Translations under genes and position numbers: made by a program
Origin: Ga0077555 sp050187415
GTDB taxonomy: Bacteria > Pseudomonadota > Alphaproteobacteria > Rhizobiales > Hyphomicrobiaceae
Direction of reading: 5' to 3'
Assembly: GCA_050187415.1 (NCBI GenBank)
Contig: JBFWXN010000002.1
Coordinates: 1 to 64,000, forward strand
Length of the DNA stretch: 64,000 bases
Notes under the pieces: generated by a model
The model's database searches: none
Told to the model about the DNA's origin: nothing
What the model saw: the letters and a program-made list of their open reading frames with translations, nothing else
Shown here: piece after piece, positions 39,600 through 49,194 of the stretch
How the letters are laid out: each line of letters opens with the position of its first letter
Position numbering within the stretch: the first letter of the stretch is position 1

Positions 39600-41825
39600 T
39601 CAGCTCTTCGCGCGGAATCGTACGCGCGGCGGAAAGCTCCCAGCGAGCGATTGACCACGCCCTGAGAGAGAAGGGTTGGTCATGAAGTAGGTATGCGCAT
39701 TGAAAGGCTCATCGCCAGCACCCGGCATGATCCTCTCGCAACTCCCGTCCGAGAGCACGCGCCAGCTCTGCTGGTTGTCCTTCAGGTTCGCCACCATGAT
39801 CTGGTCGAGGATCTGCTCGTGCACCGTAGGATTGAGGATCGGAACCATAGCCTCGACGCGTCGGTCCAGATTACGCGGCATCATGTCCGCGGAGCTGATG
39901 TAGACCAGTGCGCGACGATCGGGAAGCCCGTAGCCGTTGCCGAAGCAGTAGATGCGCCCGTGTTCGAGAAAGCGGCCGATGATACTTTTCACGCGAATGT
40001 TCTCGGAAAGCCCCGGCAGGCCGGGCCTCAGGCAGCAAATGCCGCGGACCACGAGATCGACCTGCACGCCGGCGCGGCTCGCCGCGTAAAGCGCCTCGAT
40101 GACCTGTCCGTCGACCAGCGAGTTCATCTTGGCCCATATGGCTGCCGGCCGCCCGGCCCGGGCGTGCTCGGCCTCTGCCCCGATGCTCGCGAGCATCTTG
40201 TTTCGGATTCCGTGCGGGCTGGCAGCCAACACCTCCAGATCGGCGGGCTCGGCGTAGCCGGTCACGAAGTTGAATATTCGAGTGACGTCGCGCGCAATCG
40301 CCGGGCTCGCGGTAAAAAACGACAGATCCGTGTAAATCCGCGCCGTCTGCGGATGATAATTACCGGTGCCGATATGACAATAGCAAACGACCCCGTCGCC
40401 TTCGCGGCGCACGACGAGGCCTAGCTTCGCATGCGTCTTGAGCTCGACGAAGCCGTAGACGACATGCACGCCGGCGCTCTCGAGGTCCTTCGCCCAGCGA
40501 ATATTGGCTTCCTCATCGAACCGCGCCTTGAGCTCGACCACCGCCGTCACCGACTTGCCGAGATCGGCGGCATCCTTCAGCGCCTTGACGATCGGGCTGT
40601 CGGTGGACGTGCGGTAGAGCGTCCATTTGATTGCCATCACGCCGGGATCGAGCGCCGCCTGGCGCAGGAATTGCACCACTACGTCGAACGACTCGTAGGG
40701 GTGATGGACGACGATGTCCTTGGCCCCGATCGCCGCAAAACAATCCCCGTCGAACTCGCGGATACGCTCGGGAAACCGGATGTTGAACGGTTGGAACAGC
40801 AGTTTCGGCCGGTCGGCGACGATCAGCTGGCTGAGATCCGCGAGACCCAGAAGCTGCTCCTTCATATGCACATCGGCTTCGCGAACCTCGAGCTGCCCTG
40901 TCACGAATTCGCGCAGTTCACGCGGCATCGACGCCTCGACCTGCAGCCGTATCACCGTACCGCGCTTGCGCCGCCTCAGTGCGCTCTCGAAGAACCGAAC
41001 CAGGTCCTCAGCCTCTTCCTCGACCTCGATATCGCTGTCGCGGAGCACCCGGAATGCGCCATGCCGCGCGATCCGGTAGCCTGGAAAGAGGCGTCCCACG
41101 TAATGCGCAACCAGCGTCTCGACCGGAACGAATCGGATCGGCTGTGAGATCCCGCTGACGTCGTCGCTGGCTGGGTCCTGCGGCAATCGCACGAAGCGCT
41201 TCACCTGTGCCGGGATCGGCATGATCGCGTGCATGATAGCGCCGGAGGCCTCGTGCTCCAACTCGAGCCCGAGCGTAAACCCCTTGTTCGGGATGAATGG
41301 AAACGGATGTACGGGATCGACTGCGATCGGCGTCAGAACCGGGAAGATGTGATTGAGAAAGTAGTCGTCGAGCCACGCCTGCTCGAAAGATTTCAGGCTG
41401 GGCGGCTCGATTACCTCGAGGCCGCTCTGGGCAAGCAGGCGCTTCAGCTCGTTCCACGCCGCTTGTTGCTTGGCGGCAAGTTCCCCCGCAAAGCGATAGA
41501 TCGCGACCAGTTGCTGCTCAGGGGTCAATCCGTCCTGGCTGACCGTGCGAACCTTGGCCAGAACCTGACCGTGCAAGCCGGCCACCCGCACCATGAAGAA
41601 TTCATCGAGGTTGGAGGCCGAGATTGAAAGGAACCGCAGCCTTTCCAGCAGCGGATGCTTCGAATTGCCAGCCTCCTCCAGAACACGCGCATTGAACTGG
41701 AGCCACGATAGCTCGCGGTTGTAGAAGCGTCCCGAGGGTCCGCTCGGTGACGTTGCCGCCTTCACTGTGATGGATCGACGGGAAGGCGACTTTTGCCGCG
41801 CGCGCCGGGTCGTAGCGATTGTCAC
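39600..41825 (-). CDS. ppk: Polyphosphate kinase 1
   Basis: This 741-residue enzyme reversibly makes polyphosphate from ATP. The N-terminal domain has RFYNRELSWLQFNARVLEEA. The tunnel domain includes SASNLDEFFMVRVAG. The autophosphorylated histidine lies in VELKTHAKLGLVVRREG, and a second conserved His is in GRFLEHGRIYCFGNG. The length is typical. GTG 41825 is chosen because AGGTGGAG lies 7 nt upstream. GTG 41852 is an in-frame alternative, and the conserved part begins some 30 residues later in either case. It is followed by ppx. Confidence 0.93.
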   Translation of the reverse strand: MTIATTRRARQKSPSRRSITVKAATSPSGPSGRFYNRELSWLQFNARVLEEAGNSKHPLLERLRFLSISASNLDEFFMVRVAGLHGQVLAKVRTVSQDGLTPEQQLVAIYRFAGELAAKQQAAWNELKRLLAQSGLEVIEPPSLKSFEQAWLDDYFLNHIFPVLTPIAVDPVHPFPFIPNKGFTLGLELEHEASGAIMHAIMPIPAQVKRFVRLPQDPASDDVSGISQPIRFVPVETLVAHYVGRLFPGYRIARHGAFRVLRDSDIEVEEEAEDLVRFFESALRRRKRGTVIRLQVEASMPRELREFVTGQLEVREADVHMKEQLLGLADLSQLIVADRPKLLFQPFNIRFPERIREFDGDCFAAIGAKDIVVHHPYESFDVVVQFLRQAALDPGVMAIKWTLYRTSTDSPIVKALKDAADLGKSVTAVVELKARFDEEANIRWAKDLESAGVHVVYGFVELKTHAKLGLVVRREGDGVVCYCHIGTGNYHPQTARIYTDLSFFTASPAIARDVTRIFNFVTGYAEPADLEVLAASPHGIRNKMLASIGAEAEHARAGRPAAIWAKMNSLVDGQVIEALYAASRAGVQVDLVVRGICCLRPGLPGLSENIRVKSIIGRFLEHGRIYCFGNGYGLPDRRALVYISSADMMPRNLDRRVEAMVPILNPTVHEQILDQIMVANLKDNQQSWRVLSDGSCERIMPGAGDEPFNAHTYFMTNPSLSGRGQSLAGSFPPRVRFRAKS

Positions 41826-42184
41826 GAGCGTACTCCACCTGAGATCGGCCACCGCGCGCGACTTCCCCGACCCGCCGGCACGGTCGGCCCCCGGATCGCA
41901 TGCGCAACTTCGGCTCAGAGTTTGGCACAGCTACATTACACAACGAATACAGCAGCCCGGTACACCTCGCACGGCCCATTAATGAATCGAAACAACCGCT
42001 TGGGACCGATCACATCGCTCGATTCGCGTTAAGGACTCCTTGCATCCGGCCCAAGGCCCGCCGGCATGCATTGAGCCGCGGGGGACGCCCGGTAGCACGC
42101 CGACCGCCGATACGGCTCCTCGGGCTTCGCGACCGTCTCGGGCAGCCGATCGCCGCCCGCCCTCGGCTGATCGAACGCCGCGGC
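41826..42184. other. Intergenic region upstream of ppk, no gene seen
   Basis: About 360 bp separate the ppk start and the amidase stop. I find no convincing ORF, hairpin terminator or tRNA. I looked for tandem CTGTCAT Pho-box repeats that might control ppk and did not find a convincing pair. The ppk promoter should lie here. Confidence 0.5.
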
Positions 42185-43528
42185 TCAGCGCATCACACCG
42201 CGTTCGCTGAACCGCTCCTCGACCCAGCGCGCCACGGCGAGAAGCCGCCCTTCATCGCGACGCTTGCCGATCAGTTGTACGCCACACGGCATGCCATCGA
42301 CCGTCATCAGCGGCAACGTCACGCACGGCACGCCGAGATAGGTCCACATGCTGTTGAATACGGGATTGCCGGTCGAGCCGAGGCCCTTCGGCGCCGGCCC
42401 GCACGACGGCAGCGTGATCAGCGCAGAAACCTCGTCCAACTGGCGCTCCACTGCCCGGTAGAGCACATCTCGCGCCGCCAGCGCACGCACATAATCGCCC
42501 GCGGGAACTTTGGCGCCGTCCGTCAATCGCTCCCGCAGGTTGACGCTCAGTCCCTCCGGATCGCGAGCCATTAAGGGCCCGTAGTACCCCGAGTTTTCCG
42601 CCCCCATGACAACGGCGTGCTGCTGAGTAACGGCGCCAAGCTCCGGGATCTCGATCTCGCGAACTCGGCTGCCGAGGCTTTTCACGACAGCTTCCAGCGC
42701 AGTCCTTGCCCCGGGCTCGGCGAATTCCCACGCGGTCGACCTGAAGAAGCCGAGCGTCGGCGTGCCGGCAAGCCCCGCGGAAAGCGTCGGCGAAATTGAC
42801 GGCCGGCCACGCCCGTAGCTGACCGCGTCGGTCGGGTCGAATTGCGACAGCGCGTCGGTGATCAGCGCGAGATCGGACAGTGAACGGCCAAAGACGCCGA
42901 CCGTATCGAGCGTATGCGATTGCAGGGTAACGCCCGTACGCGAGATAAGCCCGAGCGTCGGCTTCATCGCGTGCACACCGCAGAACGAGGCCGGGCGGAT
43001 CACCGAACCGCCCGTTTGGGTGCCGAGCGCGAGGGGGATCATCTTGGCGGCGACGGCGGCTGCCGATCCCGACGACGAACCGCCCGGCGTGTGCGCCGGA
43101 TTGTGCGGGTTCTTGGTCTTGTCGGGCGTCGTATTGGCGAGTTCGGTCGTCACCGTCTTGCCGATGATCACCGCGCCTGCTGCCCTCAATACCGCTACGC
43201 ACGTGGCATCGCTTTCGGGTTGATAGCCCTTGAACTGCTTGCAACCGTTCTGCGTTGGCATGTCGGCGGTATTGATGATGTCCTTGATGCCGACCGGAAG
43301 GCCGTGCAGGGGCCCAATGCCACTGCCGGAAGCTCGCTGCCTGTCGAGCGCGCGGGCTTGCTCGAGGGCATACGCCGGATCGAGATAGACCCAAGCCTCG
43401 ACGTCCGCATCACGCGCGCCGATCTGGTCGAGGCACGCCTTCGTATACGCCTCGGCGGTGATGTCCCCGCGGGCCATGCGCTCGCAAGCTTCGGTGGCTG
43501 TGAGTTCGACGAGGGCGTTCTTCGACAT
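42185..43528 (-). CDS. Amidase signature family enzyme
   Basis: This 447-residue serine hydrolase has the Ser-cisSer-Lys triad of the family. Lys lies in LHGLPVGIKDIINTADMPT, the cis-Ser in TPGGSSSGSAAAVAAK, and the nucleophile Ser in QTGGSVIRPASFCGVHAMKP. It hydrolyses amide bonds of small molecules; it is not a GatA because no gatB or gatC is nearby. ATG 43528 (MSKNALVELT) follows GGAG at 8 nt, better than the ATG 45 nt upstream. It is downstream of the FAD/Fe-S dehydrogenase on the same strand with a 59-bp gap. Confidence 0.88.
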   Translation of the reverse strand: MSKNALVELTATEACERMARGDITAEAYTKACLDQIGARDADVEAWVYLDPAYALEQARALDRQRASGSGIGPLHGLPVGIKDIINTADMPTQNGCKQFKGYQPESDATCVAVLRAAGAVIIGKTVTTELANTTPDKTKNPHNPAHTPGGSSSGSAAAVAAKMIPLALGTQTGGSVIRPASFCGVHAMKPTLGLISRTGVTLQSHTLDTVGVFGRSLSDLALITDALSQFDPTDAVSYGRGRPSISPTLSAGLAGTPTLGFFRSTAWEFAEPGARTALEAVVKSLGSRVREIEIPELGAVTQQHAVVMGAENSGYYGPLMARDPEGLSVNLRERLTDGAKVPAGDYVRALAARDVLYRAVERQLDEVSALITLPSCGPAPKGLGSTGNPVFNSMWTYLGVPCVTLPLMTVDGMPCGVQLIGKRRDEGRLLAVARWVEERFSERGVMR

Positions 43529-43587
43529 TACGGCAGCTCCGCGAGGTTTCGCATTCGCTTCAGAAAAGCACATGAAGGCCAGGTATG

Positions 43588-46572
43588 TCAGGCGTCCATG
43601 CTGCCCGATTGTTGCGCGCGTCGCATGGCATTCCGCACGATGACCGCCACATGTTGCGCCTGACGCGCCGTGCCGTCAGCAATTTGATGCCGGCACGAGA
43701 AGCCATCGGCAGCAATAATGTCGTCCGGCTTTGCCTTGCGCACGGCGGGTAGCAGAGCCAGCTCGCCCATTGCCATCGACACCTCATGCGTCTCGGCCTG
43801 ATAGCCGAAGCTGCCAGCCATCCCGCAACAGCCGGATTCGATGGGCCTCACGACGAGGCCGTCGACCAGACCCAGCGCCGTCTCGACCGGCCCCGCCACG
43901 CCGAACGCTTTCTGGTGGCAATGCGTATGAAGATGCACCGTGCCTTGCATTCGACCGAGTGCACCCGCTTCGATCCGTCCTGCCTCGTGCTCACGAACCA
44001 ACAGCTCCTCGAGCATCACCGCCTGTTCCGCGAGCGTCGCTGCCGCGTCGCCGAGGCCCATCGTCAGATACTCGTCGCGCAACGTCAGCAGGCAAGATGG
44101 CTCGATGCCGACGATCGGTGTCATCCCGTCGAGGTGCAGACGCAGGGCATCGATCAGACGCCGTGCTTCCGCACGAGCCTCCTCGACGAGTCCGGCCGCC
44201 AGAAAGGTACGGCCGCAGCAGACCGCGCGTTCGCCGTCTTTGGGCTCGACGACCGAGACGCGGAAGCCGAGCCGTTCAAGCACCTCCACCGTCGCGACCA
44301 GGTTTTGTGGTTCGAAGTTGGTGCTGAAGGTATCGGCCAGGAGCGCCACCGGTCCGCGCACGCCGGAACCTCGCGGCACGCCCAGGGTTGCGCCTTCAAA
44401 ACCACGCCGCTGCCAGGTCGGCAACGGCCTCCTCGCGGAAATTCCCGCCAGTCGTTCGCCAAGTCCGGCCAAGGTGGCCGAGCGGTTGCGCAGATTGACC
44501 AGCGGCGCCAGCATCCGCGCCACCCGGGCATAGCGCGGCAGATAGGCGACCAACCGGTCGCGCAACGGTACCCAGCCGTGGCGCCGCGCGTTCCTGGAAG
44601 CGAGCATCTCGATCTTCATCTTGGCCATGTCGACGCCGGTCGGGCACTCGCGCCGACATGCCTTGCAGGACACACAAAGCTGCAGCGTATCCATCACAGC
44701 GTCCGATGCGAGCGCATCGGGCCCGAGCTGGCCCGAGATGGCGAGGCGCAGCGTATTGGCCCGCCCGCGTGTCACGTCGCGCTCGTTGCGCGTGACTCGG
44801 TAGCTCGGGCACATGGCGCCGCCCGCGAGCTTCCGGCATTCGCCGTTGTTGTTGCACATCTCCACTGCACCTTGGAAACCACTGCCGGCTCCAGGCCATG
44901 CGGACCAGTCGAGCGCCGTGTCGAGATCGGGCACACGATAGCCTGGCGGGTAGCGCATGAGGCTCCGATCGTCCATTCGCGGCGAACGCACGATCTTGCC
45001 CGGGTTCATCAGGCCACCAGGATCGAACCGATCCTTCACCGCCTCGAAGATCCGAACGGTCTCGCGGCCGTACATCGACTGATGAAACTCGGAGCGCACA
45101 AGCCCGTCCCCATGCTCGCCCGAATGCGAACCCTTGTATTCCCGCACCATCTGGAATGCTTCTTCAGCAATGGCGCGCATTTTCTTGACGTCTTGGTCAA
45201 GCTTGAGGTTGAGAACCGGCCGGACGTGCAGACAGCCGACCGACGCGTGGGCGTACCAGGTGCCCGTGGTGCCGTGCCTTTCGAAAACGGCGGTCAACCG
45301 CTCGGTATAGTCCGCAAGGTGCGCGAGAGGCACCGCGCAATCCTCGATGAACGAGACGGGCTTGCCCTCCGTCTTCATGCTCATCATGATGTTGAGGCCG
45401 GCGGCCCGCACCTCCCAGACAGACTTCTGCTCGGCTGCATCGTCGACCTTTACCACCGCGCCCGCATGGCCGAGATCGCCCATCAGCTCGTCGAGACGGT
45501 CGAGCCGCCGCAGGTTCTCGGACTGGTCGTCCTCGGCGAACTCGACGAGCAGCAGCGCGTCCGGCTTTCCTCGAACGTGCCGCTCCATGACGGGGCGGAA
45601 CATGGCAATATCGCGCGCAAGTTCGATCAGCGTGCGATCGACCAGTTCGACCGCAACCGGCCCTAGCTCGACGATGTGCTGCGCGGCTTCCATCGCCTTC
45701 CTGAACGTCGCGAAATGACAGATGCCGAGCGCCTTGTTCCTCGGCTGCGGCGAAAGCTTCAGGCGAATGCGCTCCGACAGCGCGAGCGTCCCCTCCGAGC
45801 CGCACAAGATCGTGGCGAGATTGACGCGTCCGCCCGTCGCGCTCTGCCCCGCACTCGGGCCCATCCCGAGAAGTCCATCGATCAGGTAGCCACCGACGCG
45901 CCGCGTGACCGCCGGGAACGCTTGGCCGATGTGTTCACGATCGCGCGCACCGATCCCCAGCAGATCGCGAAAAAGATCACGTGCCGCGTCAGGTGCGTTG
46001 ATCGCCGCGAAATCCGCCGGAACCTCGCCGAAGTGCGCCCTCACCCCGTCGGCCAGCATGGCGTCGATCGCAAGCACATTGTCTCGCATGATGCCGTAAC
46101 GGATCGATCGCGTACCGCACGAGTTGTTGCCCGTCATACCGCCGATCGTGGCCCGGCTTGACGTCGAGACATCCACCGGAAACCAGAGGCCTGTCGCTTT
46201 GAGCTGACGGTTGAGCTCGTCGAGCACGATGCCCGGTTCGACCAGGCACGTCCCCCCCTCCGCATCAGTCTCGATAACGCGATTGACGTGCTTCGAATAG
46301 TCGATCACCAGGCTGCGCCCGACCGTCTGACCCGACTGCGACGTGCCCCCGCCACGTGGCAGCAGCGAGACGCCTGCCTCGCGCGCCAATTGGTGCGCCA
46401 CCTCGACGTCTTGCAGCGTCTTCGGCACGACGACGCCGACCGGCTCGACTTGGTAGATCGACGCATCGGTCGAATAGCGCCCGCGGCTGGCGGCGTCGAA
46501 CAGAACACCGCCCTCGATCTCCCGCCTCAGACGGTCTGCGAGCGCGCGATTCGGAGGCACATGGATCGTCAT
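43588..46572 (-). CDS. FAD-linked and 4Fe-4S dehydrogenase, YdiJ-like (2-hydroxyacid type)
   Basis: This 994-residue fusion opens with a FAD-binding PCMH domain (about 25-250: VVVPKTLQDVEV, LLPRGGGTSQSGQTVG, GMTGNNSCGTRSI). An FAD-oxidase C-terminal domain (270-540) is followed by a 4Fe-4S ferredoxin-like region with CVSCKACRRECPTG. A C-terminal cysteine-rich CCG domain contains CCGRTF, HTHCHQKAFG and SGCCGMAGSFGY. The layout and length match E. coli YdiJ, a D-2-hydroxyglutarate dehydrogenase, and broader D-lactate/glycolate dehydrogenases. ATG 46572 (MTIHVPPNR) is chosen. It is divergent from serine-glyoxylate aminotransferase, so glycolate oxidation to glyoxylate is a plausible alternative role. 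Confidence 0.85.
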   Translation of the reverse strand: MTIHVPPNRALADRLRREIEGGVLFDAASRGRYSTDASIYQVEPVGVVVPKTLQDVEVAHQLAREAGVSLLPRGGGTSQSGQTVGRSLVIDYSKHVNRVIETDAEGGTCLVEPGIVLDELNRQLKATGLWFPVDVSTSSRATIGGMTGNNSCGTRSIRYGIMRDNVLAIDAMLADGVRAHFGEVPADFAAINAPDAARDLFRDLLGIGARDREHIGQAFPAVTRRVGGYLIDGLLGMGPSAGQSATGGRVNLATILCGSEGTLALSERIRLKLSPQPRNKALGICHFATFRKAMEAAQHIVELGPVAVELVDRTLIELARDIAMFRPVMERHVRGKPDALLLVEFAEDDQSENLRRLDRLDELMGDLGHAGAVVKVDDAAEQKSVWEVRAAGLNIMMSMKTEGKPVSFIEDCAVPLAHLADYTERLTAVFERHGTTGTWYAHASVGCLHVRPVLNLKLDQDVKKMRAIAEEAFQMVREYKGSHSGEHGDGLVRSEFHQSMYGRETVRIFEAVKDRFDPGGLMNPGKIVRSPRMDDRSLMRYPPGYRVPDLDTALDWSAWPGAGSGFQGAVEMCNNNGECRKLAGGAMCPSYRVTRNERDVTRGRANTLRLAISGQLGPDALASDAVMDTLQLCVSCKACRRECPTGVDMAKMKIEMLASRNARRHGWVPLRDRLVAYLPRYARVARMLAPLVNLRNRSATLAGLGERLAGISARRPLPTWQRRGFEGATLGVPRGSGVRGPVALLADTFSTNFEPQNLVATVEVLERLGFRVSVVEPKDGERAVCCGRTFLAAGLVEEARAEARRLIDALRLHLDGMTPIVGIEPSCLLTLRDEYLTMGLGDAAATLAEQAVMLEELLVREHEAGRIEAGALGRMQGTVHLHTHCHQKAFGVAGPVETALGLVDGLVVRPIESGCCGMAGSFGYQAETHEVSMAMGELALLPAVRKAKPDDIIAADGFSCRHQIADGTARQAQHVAVIVRNAMRRAQQSGSMDA

Positions 46573-46681
46573 AGGAGGCCTTTGCGGCGGCGGAATTGCT
46601 TGACGCAGCTCAGTAGAGGAACCTATCGCTGGCACAAGCAGCAGTAAGGCTGCAAGCGTTTACCAAGTCGAGGATCCGTCC

Positions 46682-47875
46682 ATGTCGAACGAGCCGCGTC
46701 GCGCCGGCCGCCATTTCCTTCAGATCCCCGGACCGTCTCCGGTTCCGGATCGCGTGCTGCGGGCCATGGACATGCCCGTGCTCGACCATCGCGGCCCCGA
46801 GTTCGGCAAGCTCGGCCTGAAGGTCTTGAGCGGCATCAAGACGATCTTCAAGACCAAAAGCCCCGTGGTCATCTATCCGGCATCCGGTACCGGCGCCTGG
46901 GAGGCGGCCCTCGTCAACACGCTGTCGCCGGGCGACACGGTGCTCATGTACGAGACGGGCCACTTCGCCTCGCTGTGGAAGAACCTCGCGCTCAAGCTTG
47001 GCCTCGAGCCCGAATTCATCGAAGGCGACTGGCGTGCCGGCGCCGATCCCTCACGCATCGAGGCGCGGCTTCGCGCCGACACAGAGCGCGCCATCAAGGC
47101 CGTCTGCGTGGTGCATAACGAGACGTCGACGGGTTCGCTCACGCGCATCGACGAGATCCGGGCTGCGATCGATGCTGCCCGCCACCCGGCCCTCCTGATG
47201 GTCGATACGATCTCATCCCTCGGCTCGGCCGATTATCGCCACGACGAGTGGGGTGTCGACGTGACCGTCGGCGGGTCACAGAAGGGCCTGATGCTGCCGC
47301 CCGGTCTTTCGTTCAACGCCGTGTCCGACAGAGCCCTCGCGGCAGCCAAAGGGGCCACGCTGCCGCGCAGTTTCTGGGCTTGGGACGAAATGATCGCCAA
47401 CAACAAGACGGGCTACTTTCCCTATACGCCCGCCACCAACATGCTTTATGCGCTGGCGACCGCCATAGACATGCTGCACGAGGAAGGGCTCGACAATGTC
47501 TTCGCCCGTCACCAGCGCCACGCCGAGGCGACGCGTCGCGCGGTCGCCGCCTGGGGCCTGGAGAACCTGTGCCAGGAGCCGCGCCATCATTCGCCGGTGC
47601 TGACCGCTGTCGTCATGCCCGATGGCCATAATGCCGACGCGCTGCGGAAAACCATCCTGGATCATTTCGATCTCTCGCTCGGTACGGGGCTCTCCAAGGT
47701 TGCGGGCAAGGTGTTCCGCATCGGCCATCTCGGCGACACCAACGATCTCACCATTCTCGGCACCTTGGCCGGCGTCGAGATGGGCCTCGGGCTGGCGAAA
47801 GTACCGCACCGGCCCGGCGGCGTCGGAGCTGCCATGCAATATCTCGCCGAGACGGCGAGACCGTTCCCCGGCTAA
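46682..47875 (+). CDS. Serine--glyoxylate aminotransferase (class V)
   Basis: This 397-residue PLP enzyme starts with GRHFLQIPGPSPVPDRVLRA. It has PASGTGAWEAAL for cofactor binding, the Asp in LLMVDTISSLGSADY, and the PLP lysine Lys201 in VGGSQKGLMLPPGLSF. These match serine-glyoxylate transaminases of the serine cycle and photorespiration-type glyoxylate metabolism. It moves the amino group from serine to glyoxylate, giving glycine and hydroxypyruvate. No other serine-cycle genes are in the window. It is divergent from the YdiJ-like dehydrogenase across 109 bp. Confidence 0.88.
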   Translation: MSNEPRRAGRHFLQIPGPSPVPDRVLRAMDMPVLDHRGPEFGKLGLKVLSGIKTIFKTKSPVVIYPASGTGAWEAALVNTLSPGDTVLMYETGHFASLWKNLALKLGLEPEFIEGDWRAGADPSRIEARLRADTERAIKAVCVVHNETSTGSLTRIDEIRAAIDAARHPALLMVDTISSLGSADYRHDEWGVDVTVGGSQKGLMLPPGLSFNAVSDRALAAAKGATLPRSFWAWDEMIANNKTGYFPYTPATNMLYALATAIDMLHEEGLDNVFARHQRHAEATRRAVAAWGLENLCQEPRHHSPVLTAVVMPDGHNADALRKTILDHFDLSLGTGLSKVAGKVFRIGHLGDTNDLTILGTLAGVEMGLGLAKVPHRPGGVGAAMQYLAETARPFPG

Positions 47876-47999
47876 GTGACCACAAGCTGCGGCGCGCCCG
47901 GGCGCCGCACACGCTTTCAACGAACGTCACGGCCATTGCGGACGCGCCAGGCTTCAATCAACACGCTCCCTCACAACTGGCCCCGACCGCCGAGTGATC

Positions 48000-49148
48000 A
48001 TGCCTCTCCTTGCCCTGCTCGCACTTGCCGCGTTTTCCAGCGCCTTCTCGATCCGCATTCTCGACCCGATGGTGCCCGAGGTCGCACGAGACCTCGCCGC
48101 GCAGATTGCGACGGTTGCGTTGCTCTCGACCGCTTTCGCGCTTCCGTGCGCTCTTGGCCAACCCATCCTCGGCGCCCTCGGCGACGCCGTCGGCAAGGCC
48201 CGCATGATCAAAGTATGCCTCACGGTCCTGGTGATCGGCTCGATCGGAGCGACACTGGCGCCCTCGATCGAATTCCTGTTCGCGGCTCGCATGCTGACCG
48301 GCTTTGCCTCCGGCGGCATTGTGCCGTTGTGCTTTGCGACCGTTGGCGATCGCTTCGCGATGAAGGACCGCCAGGTCGCTCTCTCGCGCATCGTGTCGGC
48401 AATCATCACCGGGCAGCTTATCGGCGCCATCGGCGCGGGCTTGATCGCCAGCGCCACGAGTTGGCGCGTCGTTCTCGCGACGACAATGGTCACCAGCCTC
48501 GTCGCACTTGTCGCAGCCTGGCGCTGGCTGCTCCCGTTGCCGGGGTCGACCCGCAGGCCATTTACGCTGCAAGGCATGCTCGCCAGCTATGCGCGCGTTC
48601 TGGCCCATCCTCGCGCCATGGTCTGCTACGGCGCCGTCTTCGTCGAAGGCATGGTGATCTTCGGCATTCTGCCCTACCTTGCCGCCCTGCTCGAGCAGGA
48701 CGGCACGGGCAGCATCCGCGAAGCCGGCTTCATTATCGCAGGAATGGCCATCGGCGGTATTCTTTACACGGCTTGCGTCAAGGCCCTTCTGAAGCGCATG
48801 ACCTATCTCAGCCTCGTTCGTTGGGGTGGGCTGATGTGCATGGCGGGCTTTGCTTGGCTCGCGCTGGTTCATTCGTGGCCGCCGAAAGCGCTCGCGTTCA
48901 TCGTGATCGGCTTCGGCTTCTACATGATCCACAATTCGATACAGACGCAGGTGACCGAATTGGTGCCCGAGGCCCGCGGTGCTTCGGTAGCGCTGCACGC
49001 CTTCAGTTTCTTCCTCGGTCAGGCCGTGGGGCCCGTACTCTACGGGTTTGGTCTTGCCTCCCTGGGAGCCCTGGCCACCATTTCAATTTCGGCCGCGACG
49101 ATGCTGCTTCTCGGCATGGCCACCGCGGCAGGCTTCGCCCGTCGCTGA
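48000..49148 (+). CDS. MFS transporter
   Basis: This 382-residue integral membrane protein has about 12 hydrophobic helices and the MFS motif A region GALGDAVGKARMIKV after helix 2. The central loop between helices 6 and 7 (SYARVLAHPRAMV) is short. It resembles drug:H+ antiporter-type carriers of the 12-helix group; no substrate can be named. ATG 48000 is taken as the start; GTG 47994, two codons earlier, is equally possible. It lies 125 bp after the aminotransferase in the same direction. Confidence 0.82.
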   Translation: MPLLALLALAAFSSAFSIRILDPMVPEVARDLAAQIATVALLSTAFALPCALGQPILGALGDAVGKARMIKVCLTVLVIGSIGATLAPSIEFLFAARMLTGFASGGIVPLCFATVGDRFAMKDRQVALSRIVSAIITGQLIGAIGAGLIASATSWRVVLATTMVTSLVALVAAWRWLLPLPGSTRRPFTLQGMLASYARVLAHPRAMVCYGAVFVEGMVIFGILPYLAALLEQDGTGSIREAGFIIAGMAIGGILYTACVKALLKRMTYLSLVRWGGLMCMAGFAWLALVHSWPPKALAFIVIGFGFYMIHNSIQTQVTELVPEARGASVALHAFSFFLGQAVGPVLYGFGLASLGALATISISAATMLLLGMATAAGFARR

Positions 49149-49194
49149 CCGCCGCCGAAACCGAGAACACCCAGGCTCGGCACGCGCCCGGCCC

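Noticed and set aside
41826..42184. Pho box upstream of ppk
   Set aside because: I found no pair of CTGTCAT-like repeats with 4-nt spacing.
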